Shown here piece after piece: positions 32,616-40,037 of a stretch of 44,938 bases of DNA; position 1 is the first letter of the stretch, and the number at the start of each line of letters is the position of its first letter. The position numbers and the translations under genes were made by a program. Source of the DNA: an uncultured Eubacteriales bacterium (GTDB taxonomy: Bacteria > Bacillota > Clostridia > Peptostreptococcales > Anaerovoracaceae). The stretch is from NCBI GenBank assembly GCA_900315485.1, contig OMZI01000024.1, positions 1-44,938 on the forward strand. The letters are read 5' to 3'. Under the pieces are notes generated by a model. It searched no databases. It was not told the DNA's origin and worked only from the letters and a program-made list of their open reading frames with translations.

Positions 32616-33365
32616 ATGGAAACGAAGGAGATTCTGGAAAGATATAAAAACGGAGAAATAACACTCGAGGAGGCCGAGCACTACTTCAGCCGCAAGCCGT
32701 TCGAGGAGCTCGGATATGCCAAGCTGGATATGCACAGGGAGGTCCGCTCGGGATTCCCTGAGGTGGTTTACTGTGCAGGCAAGCCGGATGAGTTCATAGT
32801 GAACATCTACAGGACTCTCCTGGAGAAGAACGGCGAGGTGTTCGGTACACGTGCGACTCAGCACCAGTATGAGCTGGTGAAGGAAGCTATTCCGAACATC
32901 GAGTATGATCCGGTGTCACATATATTAAAGAAGGAAAGAGATAAAAAGCATACGGGCAAAGTTGCTGTATGCTGCGCAGGTACTGCGGACATTCCGGTCG
33001 CAGAGGAAGCTGCACAGACAGCGGAGTTCTTCGGCTGCAATGTTGTCCGCACCTATGATGTAGGTGTCAGCGGGATACACAGACTGCTCTCAAGAGTGGA
33101 TGACCTGCAGGAGGCCAACTGCATAATAGCTGTAGCAGGCATGGAGGGCGCCCTTGCAAGCGTAGTAGGGGGACTTGTGAGGAACCCTGTCATCGCGGTG
33201 CCGACTTCGGTGGGATACGGCGCGAGCATGCACGGGCTGTCCGCGCTTCTGACGATGATCAATTCCTGTGCAAACGGGATCGCAGTCGTCAATATAGATA
33301 ACGGGTATGGAGCGGGCTATCTGGCAACTCAGATAAACAGGCTCGCAGGGAACGGAGAAGAATAA
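32616..33365 (+). CDS. larB: Nickel pincer cofactor biosynthesis protein LarB
   Basis: The 249-residue enzyme is homologous to PurE-type carboxylases at its C-terminus. It carboxylates and hydrolyses nicotinic acid adenine dinucleotide to start the nickel-pincer cofactor of lactate racemase and relatives. Motifs include VAVCCAGTADIPVAEEAA and VGGLVRNPVIAVPTSVGYGA. The stop overlaps the larC start by one base (TAATG). Neither larE nor larA is in the window, so the client enzyme is encoded elsewhere. Confidence 0.92.
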   Translation: METKEILERYKNGEITLEEAEHYFSRKPFEELGYAKLDMHREVRSGFPEVVYCAGKPDEFIVNIYRTLLEKNGEVFGTRATQHQYELVKEAIPNIEYDPVSHILKKERDKKHTGKVAVCCAGTADIPVAEEAAQTAEFFGCNVVRTYDVGVSGIHRLLSRVDDLQEANCIIAVAGMEGALASVVGGLVRNPVIAVPTSVGYGASMHGLSALLTMINSCANGIAVVNIDNGYGAGYLATQINRLAGNGEE

Positions 33366-34165
33366 TGAAGACTTTATACATCGACTGCGGCATGGGAGCT
33401 GCAGGAGACATGCTGACCGCAGCGCTGCTGGAGATAGCATGCAGGACTGAAAGCGGCCGTCCTGACAGAGAAGCCATAGAAAAGTTCGCTTCCGGGTTCA
33501 ATAAGATCGGTATCCCGGGAGTCGGGATGAAGGCAGTGCAGTCCGAAAAGATGGGAATCACAGGTACGCACGTGCACATCTATGTGAATGGCGAAGAGGA
33601 GCACGAGCCTGAAGTGCCTCATGAACACGGACATCACCACCACCATGTTCACCGCTCGATGAAGGACATCGAGGAGATCATCAGCGGACTGGCAATAGAC
33701 GATGCAGTAAAAGAGGATGTCCTGAATGTGTACAGGATAATCGCAGAAGCGGAGGGTGCTGTCCACGGAAAGCCTGCAGGTGAGGTCCACTTCCACGAAG
33801 TGGGCACCATGGATGCTGTCGCTGATGTGACTGCGGTATGCATGCTGATGAGAGAGATCGCCCCTGAAGAGGTCATAGCTTCGCCTGTAGCTACCGGCTA
33901 CGGATCGGTCAGATGCGCACACGGCGTTTTGCCTGTGCCTGCACCTGCCACAGCCCTGATACTCCGCGGAGTACCTGCCTATGCGGGAGACATAGAGGGA
34001 GAACTCTGCACACCTACCGGCGCAGCACTTGTAAAATATTTTGCACAGAAATACTCGCAGATGCCTGTCATGAGCACCGAAGCGATAGGCTACGGACTCG
34101 GAACTAAGGATTTTGCGAAAGCAAACGTGATCCGCATCTTCTACGGAAGCAAGGTGGATATGTAA
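33365..34165 (+). CDS. larC: LarC N-terminal domain protein, shortened
   Basis: The 266-residue protein begins YIDCGMGAAGDMLTAALLE and includes the His-rich loop EHGHHHHHVHRSMKD and VHFHEVGTMDAVADV, all typical of the nickel-inserting cyclometallase LarC. It ends soon after IGYGLGTKDF. Full LarC is about 400 residues or, in Lactiplantibacillus, two parts (LarC1 and LarC2) joined by programmed frameshifting. Here hydF starts 16 bases after the stop and no LarC2-like sequence is visible in any nearby frame. Either LarC1 works alone or the C-terminal part is elsewhere. Translation is coupled to larB. Confidence 0.88.
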   Translation: MKTLYIDCGMGAAGDMLTAALLEIACRTESGRPDREAIEKFASGFNKIGIPGVGMKAVQSEKMGITGTHVHIYVNGEEEHEPEVPHEHGHHHHHVHRSMKDIEEIISGLAIDDAVKEDVLNVYRIIAEAEGAVHGKPAGEVHFHEVGTMDAVADVTAVCMLMREIAPEEVIASPVATGYGSVRCAHGVLPVPAPATALILRGVPAYAGDIEGELCTPTGAALVKYFAQKYSQMPVMSTEAIGYGLGTKDFAKANVIRIFYGSKVDM

Positions 34166-34181
34166 CACAGGAGGTCGGAAA

Positions 34182-35414
34182 GTGAGTCTGAACAGTACTC
34201 CATCAGGAGAAAGGATACACATAGGAATATTCGGAAAGAGAAATGCCGGCAAATCAAGCGTTATAAACGCTCTTACCGGCCAGAATCTGGCCATAGTCTC
34301 TGATGTGCTCGGAACGACTACGGATCCGGTGCAGAAGGCGATGGAGCTGCTCCCTCTCGGGCCTGTCGTAATGATAGATACCCCGGGGCTCGATGACGAG
34401 GGTGAACTCGGTGCGCTCAGGATCAGGAAGGCATACCAGATGCTGAACAAGAGCGACATCGCACTTCTTGTAGTAGACGGAACAGTGGGCTTCACAGAGG
34501 AAGACTTCAGGATACTTGACAGGATCATAGATAAGGATATCCCGTATGCAGTCGTGCTGAACAAGGCTGACCTTGCTGCGGACAAGGACAAAGTGACTGA
34601 GCAGCTGAGAAGCAGGTGCGGTGCCGGCGGGGCTGCAGCGGATGACTCCAGGGTCATGTGGGTCAGTGCGGAGGATAAGACCAATATAAATGAGCTGAAG
34701 GAGCTGATAGCATCGCTGGCTCCGTCAGAAGATAATGACAGACGGATAGTAGGTGACCTGATCGGACCGGATGATCTTGTCGTACTGGTAATACCAATAG
34801 ATAAGGCGGCTCCGAAAGGCAGGCTGATCCTGCCTCAGCAGCAGACCATCCGTGACATACTCGAGTCCGATGCCGCGGCTGTTGTCGTAAAGGAAAACGG
34901 GCTGAAAGAGGTGTTCCGCTCGCTGGACAGAAAGCCGGCGCTGGTAATAACAGACAGCCAGGTCTTCAAACGCGTGGCTGAGGAGACTCCTGAAGGCATC
35001 CCGTTCACATCGTTCTCGGTACTGTTCTCCAGATACAAGGGCGACCTGGAAGCACAGGTAAAGGGAGCGCATACTCTGGATGAACTTGAGGACGGAGACA
35101 CCATCCTCATATCCGAAGGATGTACACACCACAGGCAGTGCGGGGACATCGGAACCGAAAAGCTGCCTGCGTGGATAAGAAAGCACAGCGGCAGGGACCT
35201 GAAATTCGAATTCACAAGCGGGACTGAGTTCCCGATGGACATAGAGCAGTACCGGCTGATCGTCCACTGCGGCGGCTGCATGCTCAATGAGAAGGAAATG
35301 AAATACCGCCTGAAGTGTGCTGCGGACGCAGGCGTTCCGATGACTAACTACGGCACGGCCATAGCGCACATGAACGGCATACTCGATAAGAGCCTGGAAG
35401 TTTTCAGGAAGTAA
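34182..35414 (+). CDS. hydF: [FeFe]-hydrogenase H-cluster maturation GTPase HydF
   Basis: The 410-residue scaffold protein receives the diiron subcluster from HydE/HydG and delivers it to hydrogenase. The GTPase domain has the P-loop GKRNAGKSSVIN, the TT in GTTTDPV, DTPGLDD and LNKADL. The C-terminal Fe-S domain has EGCTHHRQ and HCGGCMLN, matching the three cysteines and nearby histidine of HydF. The start is GTG at 34182 after GGAGG. It implies that the organism makes an [FeFe] hydrogenase; hydE, hydG and hydA are not in the window. Confidence 0.95.
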   Translation: MSLNSTPSGERIHIGIFGKRNAGKSSVINALTGQNLAIVSDVLGTTTDPVQKAMELLPLGPVVMIDTPGLDDEGELGALRIRKAYQMLNKSDIALLVVDGTVGFTEEDFRILDRIIDKDIPYAVVLNKADLAADKDKVTEQLRSRCGAGGAAADDSRVMWVSAEDKTNINELKELIASLAPSEDNDRRIVGDLIGPDDLVVLVIPIDKAAPKGRLILPQQQTIRDILESDAAAVVVKENGLKEVFRSLDRKPALVITDSQVFKRVAEETPEGIPFTSFSVLFSRYKGDLEAQVKGAHTLDELEDGDTILISEGCTHHRQCGDIGTEKLPAWIRKHSGRDLKFEFTSGTEFPMDIEQYRLIVHCGGCMLNEKEMKYRLKCAADAGVPMTNYGTAIAHMNGILDKSLEVFRK

Positions 35415-35417
35415 GGC

Positions 35418-36008
35418 ATGGACCTGAAAGACGCCAAGAGAGAGCTGAGAAAAGAGAAAATCGCGGCACGTGAAGCGCTCACTGAAGAAGAGCGCTTCAG
35501 TTGTTCTGCCGCTATCTGCAGACGTATCACTGAAACGCAGGCTTACAGAGACGCCGGAACGGTCTTCGCATACAAGTGGGTCAGAGGAGAAGTGAAGCTT
35601 GATTCACTTGAGGAAGCAGTGGCACATGACGGCAAAAGACTGGTGTATCCGCTTTGCGTAAGCAGGACTGAGATGATTGCAGTTGAGCCGGGAGACGGTG
35701 AGGATGCGTGGAAGGACAGCGGCTCGTTCGGAATAAGGGAGCCTGATCCGGAAAAGGGAAGGATCTGTGACCCTTCGGAGATAGACCTGGTCATATGCCC
35801 GTGCTCCTCGTTTGATGAAGAGGGTCATCGTCTCGGTATGGGAGGCGGCTACTATGACAGGTATCTGCCGGGGTGCATCAATGCGGCAAGGATAGCAGCA
35901 GCCTTCGAAGTGCAGAAAGCGGACTCTGTCCCGGCAGATGAGCACGACTGCATTGTCGATGCGGTAGTGACAGAAAAGTGCTGTTACATAAATAAAGAGA
36001 ACGACTGA
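35418..36008 (+). CDS. 5-formyltetrahydrofolate cyclo-ligase
   Basis: The 196-residue enzyme converts 5-formyl-THF to 5,10-methenyl-THF with ATP, returning a dead-end folate to use. The N-terminal LKDAKRELRKEKIAAREAL and the later CPCSSFDEEGHRLGMGGGYYDRYL motif are typical. The ribosome site AGGAAG overlaps the end of hydF, three bases before the ATG region, so translation is coupled. It fits the folate-heavy content of the window. Confidence 0.93.
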   Translation: MDLKDAKRELRKEKIAAREALTEEERFSCSAAICRRITETQAYRDAGTVFAYKWVRGEVKLDSLEEAVAHDGKRLVYPLCVSRTEMIAVEPGDGEDAWKDSGSFGIREPDPEKGRICDPSEIDLVICPCSSFDEEGHRLGMGGGYYDRYLPGCINAARIAAAFEVQKADSVPADEHDCIVDAVVTEKCCYINKEND

Positions 36009-36010
36009 AA

Positions 36011-37036
36011 ATGATCGAACAGAAGATATTCAGCCGCATGCGGTTCGACACTGAACACATGGAGGCCTATGGTTTTGCAAGAAAAGGAACGAGCTATATC
36101 CTCGAAAAGGACTTCGTGGACGGGGACTTTACCGCGGTGCTGACCGTGCACGAGAACGGTCAGGTCAGGGGCAGAGTGCTCGACAACATGAATGATGAGG
36201 AATATGTTCAGCTCAGGATGCCCAATTACACAGGCTCATATGTCAACACCGTAAGGGCTGCATATGAAGAGGTGCTGAGGGACATTGCGGAGAAGTGCTG
36301 CAGGGAGGTCGCTTTTGCATCGGACCAGAGCAACCGCATCACAGAGGTGATCGCTGAGAGGTATCAGGTGACGCCGGACTTTCCTTGGGATGAGGGCGCG
36401 CATGCACCGTCAGGAGTTTTCAGGCACAACAACAATCAGAAGTGGTTCGGGCTGCTGATGAATCTTGACAGGCGCCTGCTGGAGCCGGATGCCGCAGAGG
36501 AGGACGTCGATGTGCTGAACCTCAAGGCAGATGAGTCCAGGAAGGATGCTGTTCTCGGGATGACGGGCGTATATCCTGCGTATCACATGAATCATGATAA
36601 ATGGATATCCGTCATACTCGATGATAAACTCGATGATGCCGCGGTGCTCGGCCTGATAGAAGACAGCTACAGACTGACCTCAGGAAGCAGCAAAACGCTG
36701 AATGAACCCCTGATCAGAAAAGTCCTCGGCATTGCCGACAGCATTCCTGCAGGAAAGGTCGCTTCGTACGGCCAGATAGCCGGGCTTGCCGGCATCCCTA
36801 AGAACTCCCGCCTGGTCGGCAGGATAATGAGCATGCAGGACAGATACGGTGAGCATCCGTGCCACAGAGTCGTGAACCACGCGGGGAGGACTGCACCGGG
36901 CTGGACTGAACAGAGGCAGCTCCTCGAAAAAGAGGGTGTGGAGTTCAAAGCCAACGGCTGCGTCGATATGGACAGGTACGCCATCACGGCAGACGATGCA
37001 GAGACAATGCAGAAAACAATGGAGAGCAACAGATAG
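36011..37036 (+). CDS. YjbR/MmcQ-type domain fused to a methylated-DNA-protein cysteine methyltransferase domain
   Basis: The 341-residue protein has two parts. Residues about 1-220 resemble the MmcQ/YjbR family, with YVQLRMPNYTGSYVNTVRAAYEEVL, FPWDEGAHAPSGVFRH and a second YPAYHMNHDKWISVILDD region. Residues about 235-330 are the MGMT/Ogt DNA-binding domain, with GKVASYGQIAGLAGIPKNSR and EHPCHRVVNHAGR; Cys284 is the methyl-accepting residue, which alkyltransferase-like proteins lack. It may therefore repair O6-alkylguanine. The start is two bases past the preceding stop. Confidence 0.88.
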   Translation: MIEQKIFSRMRFDTEHMEAYGFARKGTSYILEKDFVDGDFTAVLTVHENGQVRGRVLDNMNDEEYVQLRMPNYTGSYVNTVRAAYEEVLRDIAEKCCREVAFASDQSNRITEVIAERYQVTPDFPWDEGAHAPSGVFRHNNNQKWFGLLMNLDRRLLEPDAAEEDVDVLNLKADESRKDAVLGMTGVYPAYHMNHDKWISVILDDKLDDAAVLGLIEDSYRLTSGSSKTLNEPLIRKVLGIADSIPAGKVASYGQIAGLAGIPKNSRLVGRIMSMQDRYGEHPCHRVVNHAGRTAPGWTEQRQLLEKEGVEFKANGCVDMDRYAITADDAETMQKTMESNR

Positions 37037-38134
37037 ATGAACCGGAATGAGATATGGCGTTCATACGGAACGGACTACAAGGAAATGACAAAGCGCCTGC
37101 TGGTGCAGTCGGGACTTGAGGAGATGCTGCCGGGTAAAACGGCGAAGATCGCGGTCAAGCCCAATCTTGTCACGCCGGCACCGGCGAAGTTCGGCGGAAC
37201 GACGCATCCCGAGGTGGTTGCGGGCATTATAGAGTTCCTGCAGGAAAGAGGATACGGCAATATCGTCATAGCAGAAGGCTCGTGGGTAGGAGACAAAACT
37301 GCTGAAGCTTTTGACTATTGCGGATACAATTCGCTCGCGGCAGAATACGGCGTGGAGCTTCTCGACATGCAGAAGCAGAAAGGCGTATCCGTGGACTGCG
37401 GCGGAATGGATCTGGAGATATGCAGGTGCGTAAAGGACTGGGATTTCCTGATCAACGTGCCTGTTCTGAAGGGACATTGCCAGACGCACATAACCTGTGC
37501 GCTCAAGAACATGAAGGGACTGATCCCGAATACCGAGAAGAGAAGGTTCCACACGATGGGTCTGCATAAGCCGATCGCACACCTGAATGCGGGGATTCAT
37601 CAGGACTTTATTGTCATAGACCACATCTGCGGAGACCTTGACTTCGAAGAGGGCGGAAGCCCGGTAGTCCGCAACTGCGTCATGACAGCCTGCGACCCTG
37701 TACTGGTGGACGCATATGTATGCTCACTGCTCGGCTATGAGACCGGTGATGTGGAATATGTAGGCCTGGCAGACAGACTTGGGATCGGCAGCAGCGATCT
37801 TTCGGACCTCAGGCTTATAACCTGTGAGGGCGAGCCTTTCGAGGATCTGCCGGAGCACAGACATCTGGATGTCAGCTATGCGGTGGATGAAGTCGACTCC
37901 TGCAGCGCATGCTACGGAGTCCTCATACCGGCACTCGACCGCCTGAGAGAAGAAGGTCTTCTTGACAGGCTGCCTGCACAGATCAGCATCGGACAGGGGC
38001 ACAGAGGCAGGACCGGGAAGATCGGCGTCGGCAACTGCACGGCGAAGTTCGACTTCTGCATCAAAGGGTGCCCGCCGAAGGAAGAGAAAATATACACCGC
38101 GCTGAGAGAACTGGCTCTCAGTAATAATCAGTAA
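37037..38134 (+). CDS. DUF362 domain protein
   Basis: The 365-residue protein shows the DUF362 pattern: KIAVKPNLVTP, FLINVPVLKGHCQTHITCALKNMKGL, then HQDFIVIDHICGDLDFEEGG and ACDPVLVDAYV. Cysteines near the C-terminus (SCSACYG, GNCTAKFDFCIKGCPP) could hold an Fe-S cluster. The family's reaction is unknown. The ATG follows the stop of the preceding gene directly, so the genes are cotranscribed. Confidence 0.88.
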   Translation: MNRNEIWRSYGTDYKEMTKRLLVQSGLEEMLPGKTAKIAVKPNLVTPAPAKFGGTTHPEVVAGIIEFLQERGYGNIVIAEGSWVGDKTAEAFDYCGYNSLAAEYGVELLDMQKQKGVSVDCGGMDLEICRCVKDWDFLINVPVLKGHCQTHITCALKNMKGLIPNTEKRRFHTMGLHKPIAHLNAGIHQDFIVIDHICGDLDFEEGGSPVVRNCVMTACDPVLVDAYVCSLLGYETGDVEYVGLADRLGIGSSDLSDLRLITCEGEPFEDLPEHRHLDVSYAVDEVDSCSACYGVLIPALDRLREEGLLDRLPAQISIGQGHRGRTGKIGVGNCTAKFDFCIKGCPPKEEKIYTALRELALSNNQ

Positions 38135-38188
38135 CTGACTGTTAAGATCAACAGCAATATCATAACCGACTGACAGAGGATCAGATAC

Positions 38189-39466
38189 ATGACATACGAA
38201 GAAGCACTCGCATATCTTGAGAATTACACATGGAGCAAGACTAGGCTCGGGCTCGGACGCACGAGAGAGCTGACCGCAAAACTCGGTGATCCGCAGAAGA
38301 AACTCCGTTTTGTCCACGTTGCAGGAAGCAACGGCAAGGGCAGCACCTGTGCGATGACCGCGTCCATCCTGCAGGCGGCAGGGTATAAGACCGGTCTGTA
38401 CACATCGCCATATATACAGACCTTCTGCGAGCGCATACAGATAAACGGAGAGAACATCCCTGAGCACCGCCTTGCGGAGGTAACGGAAAAACTCCGCGAC
38501 GCAGCTGAGACGATGGAGGATCATCCGAGCTGGTTCGAGATGGTGACTGCTGTGGCTTTTCAGTACTATCTGGAGGAAAACTGCGACATAGTTGTCCTCG
38601 AAGTAGGGATGGGAGGAGAGTTCGACAGCACCAATGTCATAGATGCGCCTGAGGTAGCTGTTCTCACCAACATCGGGCTTGAGCATACCGAATATCTCGG
38701 TGACACGATCGAAGCGATCGCACGCACCAAGAGCGGGATAATCAAGCCGGGATGCAGAGTCGTTTCGTATGACAATGTGCCGGAGGTAAAAGCGATCATC
38801 TCAGAGGTCGCGAAGGAGAACGGGGCGCCGCTTGTTTTCGCGGATCCGTCCGGGATCAGGCTCGTCAGCAGAGATCTTGACGGACAGGTATTCGAGTGGG
38901 AGGGAAAGACGTACAGGCTGCCGCTCCACGGAGAGCATCAGCTGAAGAACGCATCCGTAGTGATGGAGATCGTCCGTGAGCTGAGAGAGCAGGGCTGGGA
39001 TATTTCCGATGAGGCAGTGCGCAGGGGTCTGGCTGAAGTGAAGTGGCCGGCGCGCTTCCAGATACTCTCAAGAGATCCGCTCTTCATACTCGACGGAGGA
39101 CACAATCCGCAGTGTGCTGAAGCCATGACTGAAAGTCTCGACGCACTGCTTCCGGGACAGAAGGTCGACTTCCTGCTCGGTATCCTTGCAGACAAGGACT
39201 ACACACAGATGATAGACATCCTCAGCCCGTATGCGGCATCGTTCCACTGTATCGCTCCGGAGAATGAGAGAGCCCTCGGAGTAGAGGCCCTTGCGGATAC
39301 CATCCGCGCAAGAGGATTTGAGACATATGCATATAACGACCTGGATGAGGCGATCAGGGCCGTGTGCGGCAGCGCCGCAGCTAACAAGAGACCGGCAGTG
39401 TGCTTCGGGTCTTTGTATCTTGCAGGAGAAGTACTTAATTACTACGACAGAGTAATTGAGAATTAA
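38189..39466 (+). CDS. folC: Folylpolyglutamate synthase / dihydrofolate synthase
   Basis: The 425-residue Mur-ligase-type enzyme adds glutamates to folates and may also make dihydrofolate. The P-loop HVAGSNGKGSTCAM is near residue 48, with SPYIQTFCERIQING, LEVGMGGEFDSTNVID and ILDGGHNPQCAEAM in order. Length is normal. CAGAGGATC precedes the ATG. It closes the rightward run that begins at larB and retains folates brought in by FolT. Confidence 0.95.
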   Translation: MTYEEALAYLENYTWSKTRLGLGRTRELTAKLGDPQKKLRFVHVAGSNGKGSTCAMTASILQAAGYKTGLYTSPYIQTFCERIQINGENIPEHRLAEVTEKLRDAAETMEDHPSWFEMVTAVAFQYYLEENCDIVVLEVGMGGEFDSTNVIDAPEVAVLTNIGLEHTEYLGDTIEAIARTKSGIIKPGCRVVSYDNVPEVKAIISEVAKENGAPLVFADPSGIRLVSRDLDGQVFEWEGKTYRLPLHGEHQLKNASVVMEIVRELREQGWDISDEAVRRGLAEVKWPARFQILSRDPLFILDGGHNPQCAEAMTESLDALLPGQKVDFLLGILADKDYTQMIDILSPYAASFHCIAPENERALGVEALADTIRARGFETYAYNDLDEAIRAVCGSAAANKRPAVCFGSLYLAGEVLNYYDRVIEN

Positions 39467-39472
39467 ATAATA

Positions 39473-39671
39473 AAAGGCGAGAGGCTTAGGGCAGATGACG
39501 AGAATCCCGCAGAAAGTGATGCAGTCCACAAGTGAGCGGCAGTGAAAACGGAGGAGTTGTGCAAAAACGCAGCGCAGCGGAGTTTGCAAACTCCACGTTT
39601 TCACCGAGCGAACGCAGATGGAATGCACACTTTCGAGGACTCGAGTCAGATGCCCTAAGCCTCTCGCCTTT
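39473..39671. repeat. 199-bp element with perfect 20-bp inverted ends and nested hairpins (MITE-like)
   Basis: Positions 39473-39492 are perfectly complementary to 39652-39671 (the right end reads GCCCTAAGCCTCTCGCCTTT), and pairing resumes imperfectly inside. Within lie GTGAAAACG/CGTTTTCAC (39542-39550, 39596-39604) and the perfect palindrome GGAGTTTGCAAACTCC (39579-39594). There is no open reading frame of note. It could be a miniature inverted-repeat transposable element or a large structured RNA. No clear target duplication is visible. It lies between folC and the gcvT-glyA promoter. Confidence 0.75.
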
Positions 39672-39713
39672 GTTATGGAATGTGAGGATTGCGTGTCATA
39701 GAGCTGTCAATCA

Positions 39714-39743
39714 TTGACCCGAATCTCGGCAGAATGCTATACT
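39714..39743 (+). promoter_or_regulatory. Sigma-70-type promoter of the glycine riboswitch/gcvT-glyA transcript
   Basis: TTGACC (39714-39719) and TATACT (39738-39743) are spaced 18 bp. The predicted start near 39750 precedes the first aptamer by a few bases. Confidence 0.75.
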
Positions 39744-39764
39744 TATATAGTCAAATGGAAAATG

Positions 39765-39952
39765 TCGGATGAACGGACCGAGAGAGACCGCTTGCGGCGC
39801 CGAAGGTGAATGCGAAAACTCTCAGGCAAAAGGATCGGACCGGGACGATACTTCGGAGAGCGCGCCGGAGAGCACGCACCAAAGGGGCAACCGGAAGCTA
39901 TGAATACGCAATTTGTGCAGAAGGGAATCTCTCAGGTAATGACGGAGGCATG
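39765..39952 (+). promoter_or_regulatory. Tandem glycine riboswitch
   Basis: Two glycine aptamers stand in series. The first contains GAGAGAGACCGC, GGCGCCGAAGGTGAATGCG and AAACTCTCAGGCAAAAGGA. The second contains CGGAGAGCGC, CCAAAGGGGCAACC and AATCTCTCAGGTAATGACGG. These match the conserved cores of the gcvT element, compared by eye. The downstream gene makes glycine cleavage T-protein and SHMT, so glycine-induced expression is expected, as in known gcvT riboswitches. Confidence 0.93.
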
Positions 39953-39986
39953 GTAAGCTTACGGGTTTACTATGCTTATTTTATTT
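39949..39986 (+). terminator. Expression-platform terminator of the glycine riboswitch
   Basis: CATGGTAAGC (39949-39958) pairs over ten bases, two of them G-U, with GTTTACTATG (39965-39974), followed by CTTATTTTATTT. Its 5' arm overlaps the closing strand of aptamer two (GGAGGCATGG), so aptamer folding and termination would compete. Confidence 0.75.
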
Positions 39987-40037
39987 GTCGCTAATTGTTA
40001 ACCCAAAGGAAAATATGTAAGGAGAAAGGAAAAGACA

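Noticed and set aside
34120-34182. Programmed frameshift joining larC1 to larC2
   Set aside because: There is no slippery run with a continuing LarC2-like frame; hydF begins 16 bases after the stop.
33374-34684. 436-codon minus-strand open frame opposite larC and hydF
   Set aside because: It is antisense to two clear genes; low-complexity serine and histidine runs reflect their codons.
37724-38686. 320-codon minus-strand open frame across DUF362 and folC
   Set aside because: It is antisense to two confident genes and has no start signal.
39806-39994. 62-codon open frame within the riboswitch leader
   Set aside because: It lies inside the conserved glycine aptamers and terminator and has no ribosome site.
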